The notes under the pieces: model-generated
Database searches by the model: none
What the model saw: the letters and a program-made list of their open reading frames with translations, nothing else
Told to the model about the DNA's origin: nothing
Source of the DNA: Juglans regia
Taxonomy: Eukaryota; Streptophyta; Magnoliopsida; Fagales; Juglandaceae
Length of the DNA: 64,000 nt
Direction of reading: 5' to 3'
Assembly: GCF_001411555.2 (NCBI RefSeq)
Contig: NC_049908.1
Location: 28,248,724 to 28,312,723 of the forward strand
Program-made: the position numbers and the translations under genes
Shown: one piece after another, positions 11,841-21,685 of the stretch
Numbering within the stretch: the first letter of the stretch is position 1
How the letters are laid out: the number at the start of each line of letters is the position of its first letter

Positions 11841-13811
11841 CATGTGAGTCCCATTTTAACCATTTTTTCCAAAGTGAGTGTACGGAACTTATACGCTCTA
11901 AAACTGTAAATATCATTTCATCGTTAGACTATAAGAGTATTATATGTATAAAAAAGAAGTCTCGAATGTGAAAGATTGATTAAAAAAAATTATACTTTGA
12001 ACTTTTTATATCGCCATAATTTTATTCTTTTAATTTTAACTATTAAGACAGATAAATAAAATAATAAATAATTTTGACAATCATATCTTAACGAAGAGTG
12101 CGAAATATTTTTTTGATAATTTAAGTATAATTAGGTATATTAATATTTATAAACTAAAAATAAAAATATAGAATTCTTAATTAATAGTTAAAGTTATAAG
12201 ATGTATTCTCTCCCTTTTAAAGAGAATTTGGGATGAATTTAATAAGTCGAATCCATATTACAATTGAAGTGAGAGGTTATACCGGACCCAAAAGCGTGCA
12301 TGACGCTGTGGTGGCGTCTTAGGATACTTTAGTTGTTAGAAGTCTGCTTCTAATTGGAGAGAGACGCGTAGATTGTGAGCTTTGGAAATAGACTTTCTAT
12401 GACTATGCAAAGGACATAAAAATAAATTAGAAAAGTTTTTTACTAGAAATATCACAAATAAAATTACCGTAAAATAATTATCACATTAAGCCAATGGTGT
12501 ACTATTTAATAACTTTTATTAATAATAAAAATCATCATATTAAGTCATATTAATTTCTTGATTTTCGTTTTATAATTTTTAAATATATATATATATACAC
12601 ACATAACGAATCCAAATGGCAAAAATTCTAAAAAATATTTTTGGAGCCAATTTTTTTATATTTTAAATTTTGATGACCAGAGTCTTATTGTCTATTCTAA
12701 ACTAAAAAATCCGTTTTATTTTCAAATATCACAAAGACTTCTTTCCCATACTCTGCTTTCCCCTATTTCAACGATTCCTACCAAACAACGCGCGCCATCT
12801 GTTCTTATTGGCGACTCCACCCCCCCGAAGAGGAAAAGCGAAGACATGGTTCCTGGTGGGAAGCTTCTCTCGTTGAATCAGAAGCATTGTGAGTTATTTG
12901 AGTCTCATGAACAGTTAAAGAACCCGCCGTTTGAGTCTGGCAATAACAATAGAAGCTCTGCTCTTGCGCTTCAGATCCATGAAGCAGCAAATCAGAGGCT
13001 GATGCAAACACCAGCAGACACTGAGGAAAAGGTGTCTTGAAGCACTCTTTTCTTTCTCCCATTTTATGTCGACCAAGATTCATTTTTTTTTTTTTAAATA
13101 ACGTCTGGTTTTCTTGATCTTTTTCTTGATGAGTTTATGGCTGTTTATCCGCGGGTTTATGCATGGGGTTCAAACAGTCAAATCTGTGGTTGCCTCAGGG
13201 TGTTGATTCTGGTTTGAGGTTTTGGAAAGGTTTTGTGTATCTGCATAGAGAGTTTTGGTATCTGCATGCAGCATCTATACTACTCATTGCTGGGGCTTAT
13301 ATATAGTGTATGTATATATGGATATATATATATATATTTTTTTTTTAATATTTATATTAAACTCTATCCCTCTCAAGTTTGGTTTCTGTTCAAAAGATTG
13401 ATCTTTTTATTCTTTTCGCCATTTTTGGAAGTGAACAATGTAGATTTCTGTTCTTTGCGCATGCATTGATATAAATTAATAAGGTTGGTTTCTGTTGTTC
13501 TGATATCATTCATGAATTACACGCTTAAGTTCTAAACTTCTTCTCTTTCTTCTTTTTTTATTTTTTTTGGCCACTTTAAACATAATTTGTAGGCTAAGTT
13601 GATTGAAGCTCTTCTGCGCTTGCCTCCTATTGGTTTGACACTCTCGAACATGGCCCCTTTCTTGGGCTTGGATGAACTGGGCGTTTCCCATGCAGAAAAC
13701 ACTACTAAATGTACTGATGCTGTTGCTGGGACTAATAGTCATAGCGCAGGCCATTCTGAGGTTCAAGAAAAGGCCTGTACTGATAATAAGAAGATGAAAG
13801 CTTCAAACTTC

Positions 13812-14247
13812 TGTCAGGGACCCAGGAGCTGGCATTCGGACAAGGGCATGAACCCTAGAGCAGAGAAACGAAGAGAATAAAGAATAAGAGGGGCTGAGAC
13901 CTGTTGGCAACACACTGTTTGTTACTTCAAGTATTGAGTCTGTCGTTTTAATTGAGAGTCAGTCATGGTCAGTTTATCAATTGTAAGAGTTAGTTACAGG
14001 TGAGAGAAATGTAAGAATAAGAGGGGAAGTCAGAGGAAAGGAAAAATATCATTGAGAATATTATTGTAAGAGAATTCCTGTAAGGAGGTTTGAGAGCCCT
14101 CGAAGCACTCCCGTGACAATACAATTTCTGCTAGTCTTTTTATCAAACATCTTCCGTGCACTCTGTTCTTCTTCTTGCAGCAACCATCTCCTACGTTTTC
14201 TTCATCCTTCTCTATTACAACAGCATACCACAAGCAGGTTCTTAACA
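13812..14247 (+). mobile_element. Copia-like solo LTR in exon 2 of copy B
   Basis: A 436-bp element with TGTCAGGG...CTTAACA termini (canonical TG...CA) and a perfect 5-bp target duplication ACTTC at 13807-13811 and 14248-14252. Copies A and C have the empty site (AAACTTCCTCGCATC). No internal region is present, so this is a solo LTR. Size and the AATAC-containing 3' portion suggest a Ty1/copia origin, which is inference. Confidence 0.88.
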
Positions 14248-14752
14248 ACTTCTGCGCATCATTTATTAGAATCGGCTCGTGGATTCTCAAGTTTTAAATC
14301 TGTAATTAATAAAATAAAATAAAATAAGATTATCTGGTTGAAAAATGAGCAGGTTGTTGCTAAACGTGAATATACTATGGTGGCAAAGTGTTACTATGCA
14401 AAGAAAAAGATGATGTGGGAAATTTTGAAGGATAGTTTGAAGAGCAAGATTGAAATACAGTGGTCTCAAGTTCTAGCAATTAGAGCTTGGAAGGTCAGCC
14501 TGGAATTCTGGAAATTGAGGTCATGCATTCTCTTTATTAAAGATCCTTAAATTGATATAGTTTTTTTTCTTCCTTGTTCAAGTCTCAATTCATCATAGTG
14601 TTGTAACTTTTTTCAGCTCAGTAGTCCACCTGCATTCTATATAGAAGCTAATCCGAGGCCGAGGAAACATACTCTTTGGAAAAATAGTTCAGATTTCACT
14701 GATGGTGAAGCTCTAATTCACAGGTTTATTCGTTTTCAATAAACAATATGCT

Positions 14753-14905
14753 TATTTATATATTAAGATAATTTCCTTGATTCATTTGTTATTGAGAAAT
14801 ACTTTAATGGATCACGTAACCCACGTCAGTTCGTGGGTTTACTTTTGTATAATCTTTTTATATCTATAACAGTTCTCTTTGTTATTTCAATTTCTCACCG
14901 ACACG
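14753..14905. mobile_element. MITE-like insert in an intron of copy B
   Basis: Compared with copies A and C, the intron after exon 4 is longer here. The extra sequence contains GTGGGTTTACTTTTGTATAATC, matching the end of the palindromic MITE family at 53349-53515. Ends were not resolved. Confidence 0.45.
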
Positions 14906-16063
14906 CTATCTATATATAGGACTCACTATCTTGAATTTCCACCAGGTGCCCTTGACAAACACTATGAGAAGCTCCTTCAATGCGACAGCTGGATGTTAAT
15001 GTTGGGCATCAGAACATTCCCAAGTCTGAGTTCTCCTTTCTTCCACTCAGATCAAGATCATTTCTACAATGCGACAAGAGAATTTTCTTTGGATTTCAAT
15101 AGAGTAGGCCAAACATGATCAGCTCCAGTAATTTGCAGTCGCCTTTCTCGAATATTGTCCCTACTCCATTAATGGTTGACATGCAACAAGTTCAAGCTTA
15201 TCAACAAACCAATTACCAGCCATGCTTTAGTATCAATGATCCAACAGGTATTGAATTGCAGTAATTTTCTTCCTTTTCAGATCTATGCATGTCAAGGTTT
15301 TGACACCCAAAAATAGTACTGCTCTTTTAACTTTCTTTTACAAATGTTTTGTGATTTGAGAGATCAGATCATTCAAGATCCGTACAGAAATATTCCTTTG
15401 GAAATCCAAATGAATCCAACCATACCTTTTCAAAACTATAATCAAAACTACAGTGGATGGGCTCCTAATTATGCTGAGCAAGTGGGGAGGTTTAGTTCAG
15501 AATCTCAAAGATACGATCTGAATGGAGTTTTAAACCAACTGAATCCGAGTGACGTCGAACTTCTTCAATGCAATGATGATCATGATCAGAACAGGTACAT
15601 AGTAGAGAAGTCCTTTTTTCTGGAAAAAAGATGCATGAAACTGACGATGATTTCGCAGATTTCATCATAATTAATAAAGAATAATATGAGAGATTGATAC
15701 GTCAACAACATTAATCCCCAACAAGGCCGCATGCATGCAAGCTGCCTCCAAAGTCTCACTACAAGCTGCAGAAGGACATTAATCCCCAACATTGTCTTCC
15801 AGCAATCTTGGTTTGGCTGTCGTGTTGGCATGATCGATCAGGTTTTACATCTTCAACTTAAGTATGTATAGCTTCGATCGGATTGCATGCTTTGCATGGA
15901 TTGCTAGGGACGCATTTTGTATTTTAGATTGAGTTGCAATTTATTTTGAAATATCAATTTTTCATGAGTTGCTGATGACTGCTGCTGGGGATTTAATGGA
16001 ACTCGTGATAGCTAGCTAGCTTGTACGGTGTACCGTACCTCTCATGATCCTATAACTCCAATT

Positions 16064-16128
16064 TTTTTTTTTTTAATAAAATGGGAGGCAGGGCTGCTAG
16101 TGTAACAATCCTCTCTAAATGTGACTAT
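16064..16128 (-). mobile_element. Truncated SINE 3' end, unit B
   Basis: The T-run plus AATAAAATGGGAGGCAGGG...TAGTGTAACAATCCTC matches the 3' body of the SINE at 17062-17340. It stops abruptly at about 16128, where unrelated sequence begins. Confidence 0.6.
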
Positions 16129-16323
16129 ATAAGGCTGATCACAACAATATAAGACAACCCACTAATTGTTGTTTTGAGGCCTTTATCAAATTGTGACTTT
16201 GACTATGTTTGGAAACACAATTAGTTTCATATATTCTCAGAGTACTGCTTCACTAGTACTATTTACAAATATTCTTAATAACCAAATGGTTTCTTAGTTA
16301 CAGAAAACTCAAGATCACCATTC

Positions 16324-16945
16324 TTGATAATTTTACTGGAAGAGTGGATGATAGTGCAGCAGCGCTTTCCTCCTATATTGGCACAGCAGTTCGAGCTTAT
16401 GCTCCATTTTATGTGCGCTCATGACAAGATATTCCGAATGAGATTAAGGAGCACATTTGAGTCGTGTACTGGTAAGTTTACTTTGAGAGTACATTTTTTT
16501 CACCTAGATTAATACATCATATTTTTGACCTGATTCGAATTCGACCTCGACTTTGGCCGTAGCATGGATTTGAGAACCGTGAATGAGTTGATGGTTACAC
16601 TATTCCGATATCACAACAGATGATGTCATCACCACTTCAAGAAGTTTGAGACGTTGGAAGAGGCTGCACAGTCTCCTTTCTAGCAGATGAAGTTAGATGA
16701 TTAGAGAAAGTGTTGTGATCTTTTTGCATCTCCAGATTATTAGGTATTTTACATTTATATCTTTTAATTATTTACATTCATATTCGTTCTATATATTATA
16801 TGTATATATATATTACAATCAACATTCTTAATATATTTTGTAGCACTTGAGTTCTACAAATGCACAGAATAGATCTGCTCTGACTGTCTGTCATCGTGCC
16901 GGTTCAAGGTCATTCCACCGTCTTGCTGAAAAAATGGTAATAAAA
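16324..16945 (+). pseudogene. Plant transposase (Transposase_24 / En-Spm-like) remnant
   Basis: A decayed reading frame with an intron-like interruption after about 16470. An early frame gives DNFTGRVDDSAAALSSYIGT followed by an RAYAPFYVRS and IPNEIKE segment. A later one gives a KKFETLEEAA segment, then CCDLFASPDY and, across an intron, AQNRSALTVCHRAGSRSFHR. The NR(S/A)-L-H-GSRSF pattern is typical of the plant transposase_24 domain. Stops occur in between. It lies inside a block found in unit B but not unit A or C, flanked by partial SINE copies. Confidence 0.6.
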
Positions 16946-17061
16946 AAATTATAGAATTCATTTATTTTTCTGATATTTTTTTATTTAAGTACTAAAATTA
17001 TCTTTTTAAAATTGCGTATGTCGCTTTGTTAGAAATGTGATGATCCTATTCCTACAATTTT

Positions 17062-17340
17062 TCAATTTTTTTTTTTAATAAAATGGGAGCCAGGACGGCT
17101 AGTGTAGCAATCCTCTCTAAATGTGACTATATGAGCCATTTTCCATTGCGAGATGTCCGATTTGAACCATAGATATTGCTCCAAGGATGTGCCCGTCACC
17201 ACAACACTCCCAAAATATTCAGCTAGTCAAAAACTCATCCCATGTCCCAAAGATCAGGCTTCAACTTATGTCTTGACTCGAACTCCTGACATTGAAACCA
17301 TGAGATACCAGCTCGTACCAACTGAGCTACTACCACAATA
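17062..17340 (-). mobile_element. tRNA-derived SINE, unit B copy
   Basis: Minus-strand element of about 280 bp. The head near 17333-17260 has an A box (TAGCTCAGTTGG within GTAGCTCAGTTGGTACGAG) and a B box (AGTTCGAGTC), matching the internal RNA polymerase III promoter of tRNA-type SINEs. The body ends in an A-run (plus-strand T-run at about 17067-17080). Unit A has the paralogous copy at 8817-9172, so insertion preceded the duplication. Confidence 0.75.
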
Positions 17341-17435
17341 ATTCCTCCAATTATACTTTGGCCATCGATCTGTGTCTCTTTCGCGTGTGCATCTTTTCAT
17401 CAAATTATATTATTTATAAAGTATTCAAAGTCCAA

Positions 17436-17800
17436 TGTTTTGAATATCGCACCAGTGACCGTTTCGATCAAGGCATTAAAACGAGATATTTCGGTATCGG
17501 TACCATTTCAGAATAGTCTATATATAAATAAGTTATATATATATTATAAATAGTCTAGTCTAAATTGGGGGATCAAAAAATGATCTTGTAGTTTGAAAAA
17601 TGAAAAAAAAAAGTAGAAAAATGTAAAGGCCAATATATCGGCCAGTTCGGGTTGAAAATATTGGTCAGTACAGGCCAAAACGGCCGAAATTCTGATCGGT
17701 ACAAAATTATACCCTTCTTTGTACTGGTTATGCCACAGAAACGAAATATTTCTGCCCTACCGACCGGTACAATATGAAATTCAAAACTTTGAATTCAAAC
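17436..17800. mobile_element. MITE-like repeat, unit B
   Basis: Paralog of 9270-9650 with both ends present. It contains several inverted and direct CCGGTACA / GGCCGAAA / GAAATATTTC motifs, and imperfect GTTTTGAAT inverted ends. No coding capacity. Confidence 0.45.
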
Positions 17801-19627
17801 TATATTTTAAAAATCAAAATTATTATTTTTTTTAAATAAACTCTTGAAATATACGGAACAAATTAGTCAATTAATTAATGGATGATTGTAAACGAAATCT
17901 TTCTGAAATTTGGCGTACTTGATTAGTTGATTAGCTTAAAGAGGATTCATTAATACTCAATCTAACTGTGGGTTCGACAAATATATCATTTTATATAGAA
18001 ATTAAGAAATTAATTTGGAGGAAAGAAACGAAAAAAAAAAAGGTGTACCATATGTAACTTGAACGTAATCCAATTCTGATTAACTCATTGTACATGTATT
18101 ATACATGATCCATGCATGCATCTATATAAGAACTCTGTAGTTACAAGAATTGGCACAACTCCTTTTATGATTAACTCATTGATCCATGAAAAGTATTGCA
18201 AATACAAAATGATCATGCCAATTGATCTGATTTGATATGAAATTTCAAATCTATTTTACAATAATAGGAGATTTACAATTTGACATAGCACATCAAGTCA
18301 CATTAATTTGTAAGTATAGTTTTATAAGTTACAATTTAACATAGCACATCTATTTTACAAAATCTGATTTTTTTTTTTTTGAAGAGCAAATGTTACTCTT
18401 AACCCGTTGGCATGCGATTGTAAAATGCTATTTGAATTTTTTAATCTTAGTAATTAACTCTTCAAGTTTTAAAATTTTTACAATTACACCAATCAAAATC
18501 TAACTTGTGATAAATTAATGCCAAGTCATACACAAGGTTGTAAGCCTATCAATTTGGACCGGCCCCAAGTTGGGACCGATCGGTCTCGGTTTAAGAAACT
18601 ACATTTTTTCGATTTTCGGTCTGGTCTCGGGGTGGAGTTTTCCCAAACCGAACCAACCGAATAGGAAAATATATATTTTTTATTTTTAAATATATTATAT
18701 ATATTATTTTATATGATAATTGTATAATTAATTATATAATTCTCATCTAACCTATTACCATTAACAATATAAAATTTTAAATATGTAATTATAAATTAAT
18801 ATTCTATTAATTAACTAATGTATGGTATCAATAACTAACACATCACCAATTAATTATTAACTAATTACTAACATCTACAATCTAATTAAAGTTATTAGAT
18901 AAACTTTTTGTAAAATATATAAGTTGCAAGTAAATAAAAGCATGTATGGACGGAACCTATGCATAATTATATTATTTATGATTTATATACAAAATGTAAA
19001 AAGTTTAATATAGCTCGTTATGCATTAACTATAATAATACATCGATATACTCTAAGTTAGTAATAAATTAGCAACTAACATCATCAATATAATTATAATT
19101 AAATATTTTCTTAGTAACTTTGTTTCAAAATCAACATTAATAATTTACTTAATTTTAATTTAGCAACTTAAATAAATCTTTTTATTAATTTATTTGAAAA
19201 CAAAATAACAAAAAAATAATAATAATTGGGCTGGACCGAACGGACAAATAGCTACCGGTCCGGCAAAAATGATGGACATGAAATTTTGGTCCATCATCTT
19301 TTAAAAATGAAAACATTGATTAAAATTTAAAAAATTCTATTATCAAACTGTTGTGTAGGGTATGGATGCAGGATGATGGGCCACCTTAGTCCCGCCCCTG
19401 CCCTACGCTAGGGCCGGGATAGGGAGTTGGGGGCTAGGTCTGTCCACCTCAACCCCCAGGGGTAAAAACAACAAAAATCCAAAATCTGTGCATACACACT
19501 CAGAGAGAGAGAGAGAGAGAGAGATCTGGGGCTGGGAGGCCAGACTTGAGAATGGAATAACTCTTATCATTTTAGTCATTAACCGTATATTTTCACAAGT
19601 TGAAATCCACCTCTAATGTGGTTTTTA
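17801..19627. other. AT-rich repetitive stretch, unit B downstream
   Basis: No gene. It parallels 9650-11628 of unit A, including the block with GC-rich edges at about 18535-19275 and a short GA tract at about 19502-19524. Confidence 0.5.
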
Positions 19628-20229
19628 TGACTAAAACATTTATCGATCGTATCCAAAAGTAGAAATTAATGGTGAAATTATTATATGCCAATTAGGCGTA
19701 AGACAGTGTACCAATCAACAATCACTCCCTTTAATTTGTTCTATAAGAGTATATTATGATGGCCAGATGGATGACCTGTGGCGGCCAGCCTTTGAAGATA
19801 CGTTGTTTTCAAATATCCAAAATCAGATTCTTGGAGATACTTGAGGCCTTCACCCCGACCGCATCCAACATCATCTTTAATATTTGTCCCTTCTCAATAC
19901 ATCAATTAAGCACAAAGAGAAAGAAAAAAAAAAAACTACAAATCTCATTAATTAATTGATTACATGGTCCTAACATTTTGAAACCATCAATTTTATAGTT
20001 TGTCATGCTTATGAAGAAAAGTAGCATATAGCACTCTCATTCAACTTTAGTATTAATGAAAAAATAAAGAAAAATGTTTTAGTTACAAAGAGAAATCCAC
20101 GAACTGACGTGACTTGATGTAATACGTTAGACTATAAAGTTATTTTTATTATAAATTAGATATAACGTATCATATGAAACCATATCAACTTAAAGATCAG
20201 TTGGGTATTTTTCTACAAAATGTGAAAAA

Positions 20230-21015
20230 AAATTAACTCATTTTTGGAGATTGCTATGCAAGTGAAAGCCCTTGGTAAAATAGAGGTTTTGACTAGTTTT
20301 TTCTTAATAGCTTGGGGGCTATGGTATAGGAGGAACAAAAAGATGCATGAACAAGTGACACTTGAGCTAAGGCAGGTTGTGGAGCATGCTCTTTCTCTTC
20401 ACAGGATCTACACAGATGCAGGACAGAAGTCTAATACAGAGATTAAGAAGTTATGTGGGTGGAAACCACCTCCTGTTGGTTTTCTGAAGTTAAATGTGGA
20501 TGGGGCTATGTTTAGAGATCAACACAAAGCTGGGATTGGAGCTATAATCAGAGATGCTAATGGTAAAACTGTTATGGCTACTAGCAAAGCTGAAGTTGAG
20601 GTTGCTGCTCCTGAGGATATAGAGTTGCTTGCTGTGTTTCGAGGCTTGCAGTTATGTGCTCCTATGGGTATTCAAAAGTAGGTCATAGAGAGTGATTATC
20701 TATTGATAGTAAGAGAGATTCAAGATACAACATAGTCTAAAAAAAAGATACAACATAGTCTTCTCCAATATTGGGGATTTTATTGCAAGAAACAAAGAAG
20801 TGATTGGCTATTTTTTAGAAATATCAGATTCAACATGTGAGTAGGTTGGGAAATGAGGCTGCTTTTGGTCTAGCTCGACATGCTTGGTCTATTGAGTCTA
20901 TTGAGATGTGGTGTGATGGTTTTCCAAGCTTCATCTCTCCAGCAATTTGGCTTGATAGTTTTTTGTGTTGTTTATCATTAATATTATGTTTCTTCTTATC
21001 AAAAAGGAAAAAAAG
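20230..21015 (+). mobile_element. LINE (L1-type) 3' remnant with RNase H domain, unit C
   Basis: The best-preserved copy. Positions 20244-20681 encode 145 residues with the RNase H strand GFLKLNVDGAMF, then AGIGAIIRDANG and an EDIELLAVFRGLQL helix. A TAG at 20679-20681 breaks it. The frame resumes to give RLGNEAAFGLARHAW, and the element ends with CTTATC and an A-rich tail near 21010. The catalytic Asp of the first strand (VDG) is visible. It is a 5'-truncated insertion and not functional. Confidence 0.8.
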
Positions 21016-21400
21016 GAATTTTGTCATGTAGGCCCCATATTTAATCATTTTTTTAAAATGAGTGTATGGAACTTACATGCCCTAGAACTGTAAATATCAT
21101 TTCTCTTAGATCAAACCGTTGGACTAAAAAAGTATTATATGTATAAAAAAGAAATCTCGAATGTGAAAGATTTGTTAAAAAAAATTATACTTTGCACTTT
21201 TTATACCATCATAATTTTATACTTTTAATTTCAATTATTAAGACAGATAAATAAAACAATAAATAATTTTGACAAACATATCTTAACGAAGAGTGCGAAA
21301 TATTTTTTTATAATTGAAGTATAATTAGGTATATTAATATTTATAAACTAAAAATAAAAATATAGAAATCTTAATTAATAGTTAAAGTTATAAGATGTAT

Positions 21401-21403
<3 letters not shown>
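21016..21403. other. AT-rich upstream region of copy C
   Basis: No gene. Aligns with 3871-4440 of unit A and about 11840-12200 of unit B. Confidence 0.5.
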
Positions 21404-21475
<72 letters not shown>

Positions 21476-21520
21476 TCCCTCTCCCTCTCCCTCTCCCTCT
21501 CCCTCTCCCTCTCCCTCCCT
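21404..21520. repeat. (CT)n followed by (CCCTCT)n microsatellite
   Basis: About 65 bp of CT dinucleotides pass directly into about eight CCCTCT hexamers. The equivalent in unit A (about 4458-4475) is a short CT tract and in unit B it is nearly absent, so the array expanded in unit C. Confidence 0.95.
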
Positions 21521-21685
21521 CATTTTAAAGAGAATTTGTGATGAATTTGATAAGTAGAATCCATATCAGAACTGAAGTGAGAGGTTATAACGGACCCATA
21601 AGCGTGCATGACACTTTGGTGGCGCCTTAGGACACTTTAGTTGTTAGAAGTTCGCTTCCAATTGGAGAGAGACACGTAGATTGTG

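Larger units (their letters stand above)
12846..15670 (+). pseudogene. ASG1-like copy B, disrupted
   Basis: Homologous to copies A and C through all coding exons: exon 1 12846-13031, exon 2 from 13593, exon 3 14353-14519, exon 4 14617-14723, exon 5 14920-15247, and an exon 6 remnant 15355-15594. Lesions seen by comparison: a solo LTR inside exon 2 that introduces a stop at about 13878-13880; loss of the exon 2 donor (TGGATTCTC in place of TGGAAGGTGA); a 7-bp deletion in exon 3 (near 14487); a 1-bp deletion in exon 5 (near 15107) leading to TGA; and a deletion equal to about 174 bp of copy A that removes the exon 6 acceptor. A MITE-like insert also enlarges the intron after exon 4 (about 14790-14880). 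A functional product is very unlikely. Confidence 0.85.
11629..19627 (+). repeat. Tandem segmental duplication, unit B
   Basis: Second unit. It has lost most of the LINE remnant at its left edge, where a copia fragment fills the junction. It carries the broken ASG1-like copy B, and it has gained about 1 kb of transposase-like sequence downstream between two partial SINE copies. The right part (17340-19627) parallels 9170-11628 of unit A. Confidence 0.8.

Noticed and set aside
13812..14247. An extra intron in copy B exon 2
   Set aside because: No GT-AG borders. TG...CA ends and a 5-bp duplication identify a solo LTR.
17241..17333. A possible tRNA gene on the minus strand (A and B boxes present)
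   Set aside because: The head does not form a full cloverleaf in my reading and is continuous with a body ending in an A-run. It is a SINE, repeated in unit A.
20244..20681. A cellular RNase H gene
   Set aside because: The sequence layout, the LINE-type C-terminal segment, the A-rich tail and the broken copies in sister units mark it as a LINE remnant.
21470..21520. Interstitial telomeric repeat
   Set aside because: The hexamer is CCCTCT, not the plant CCCTAAA telomere unit, and it grades out of a CT microsatellite.
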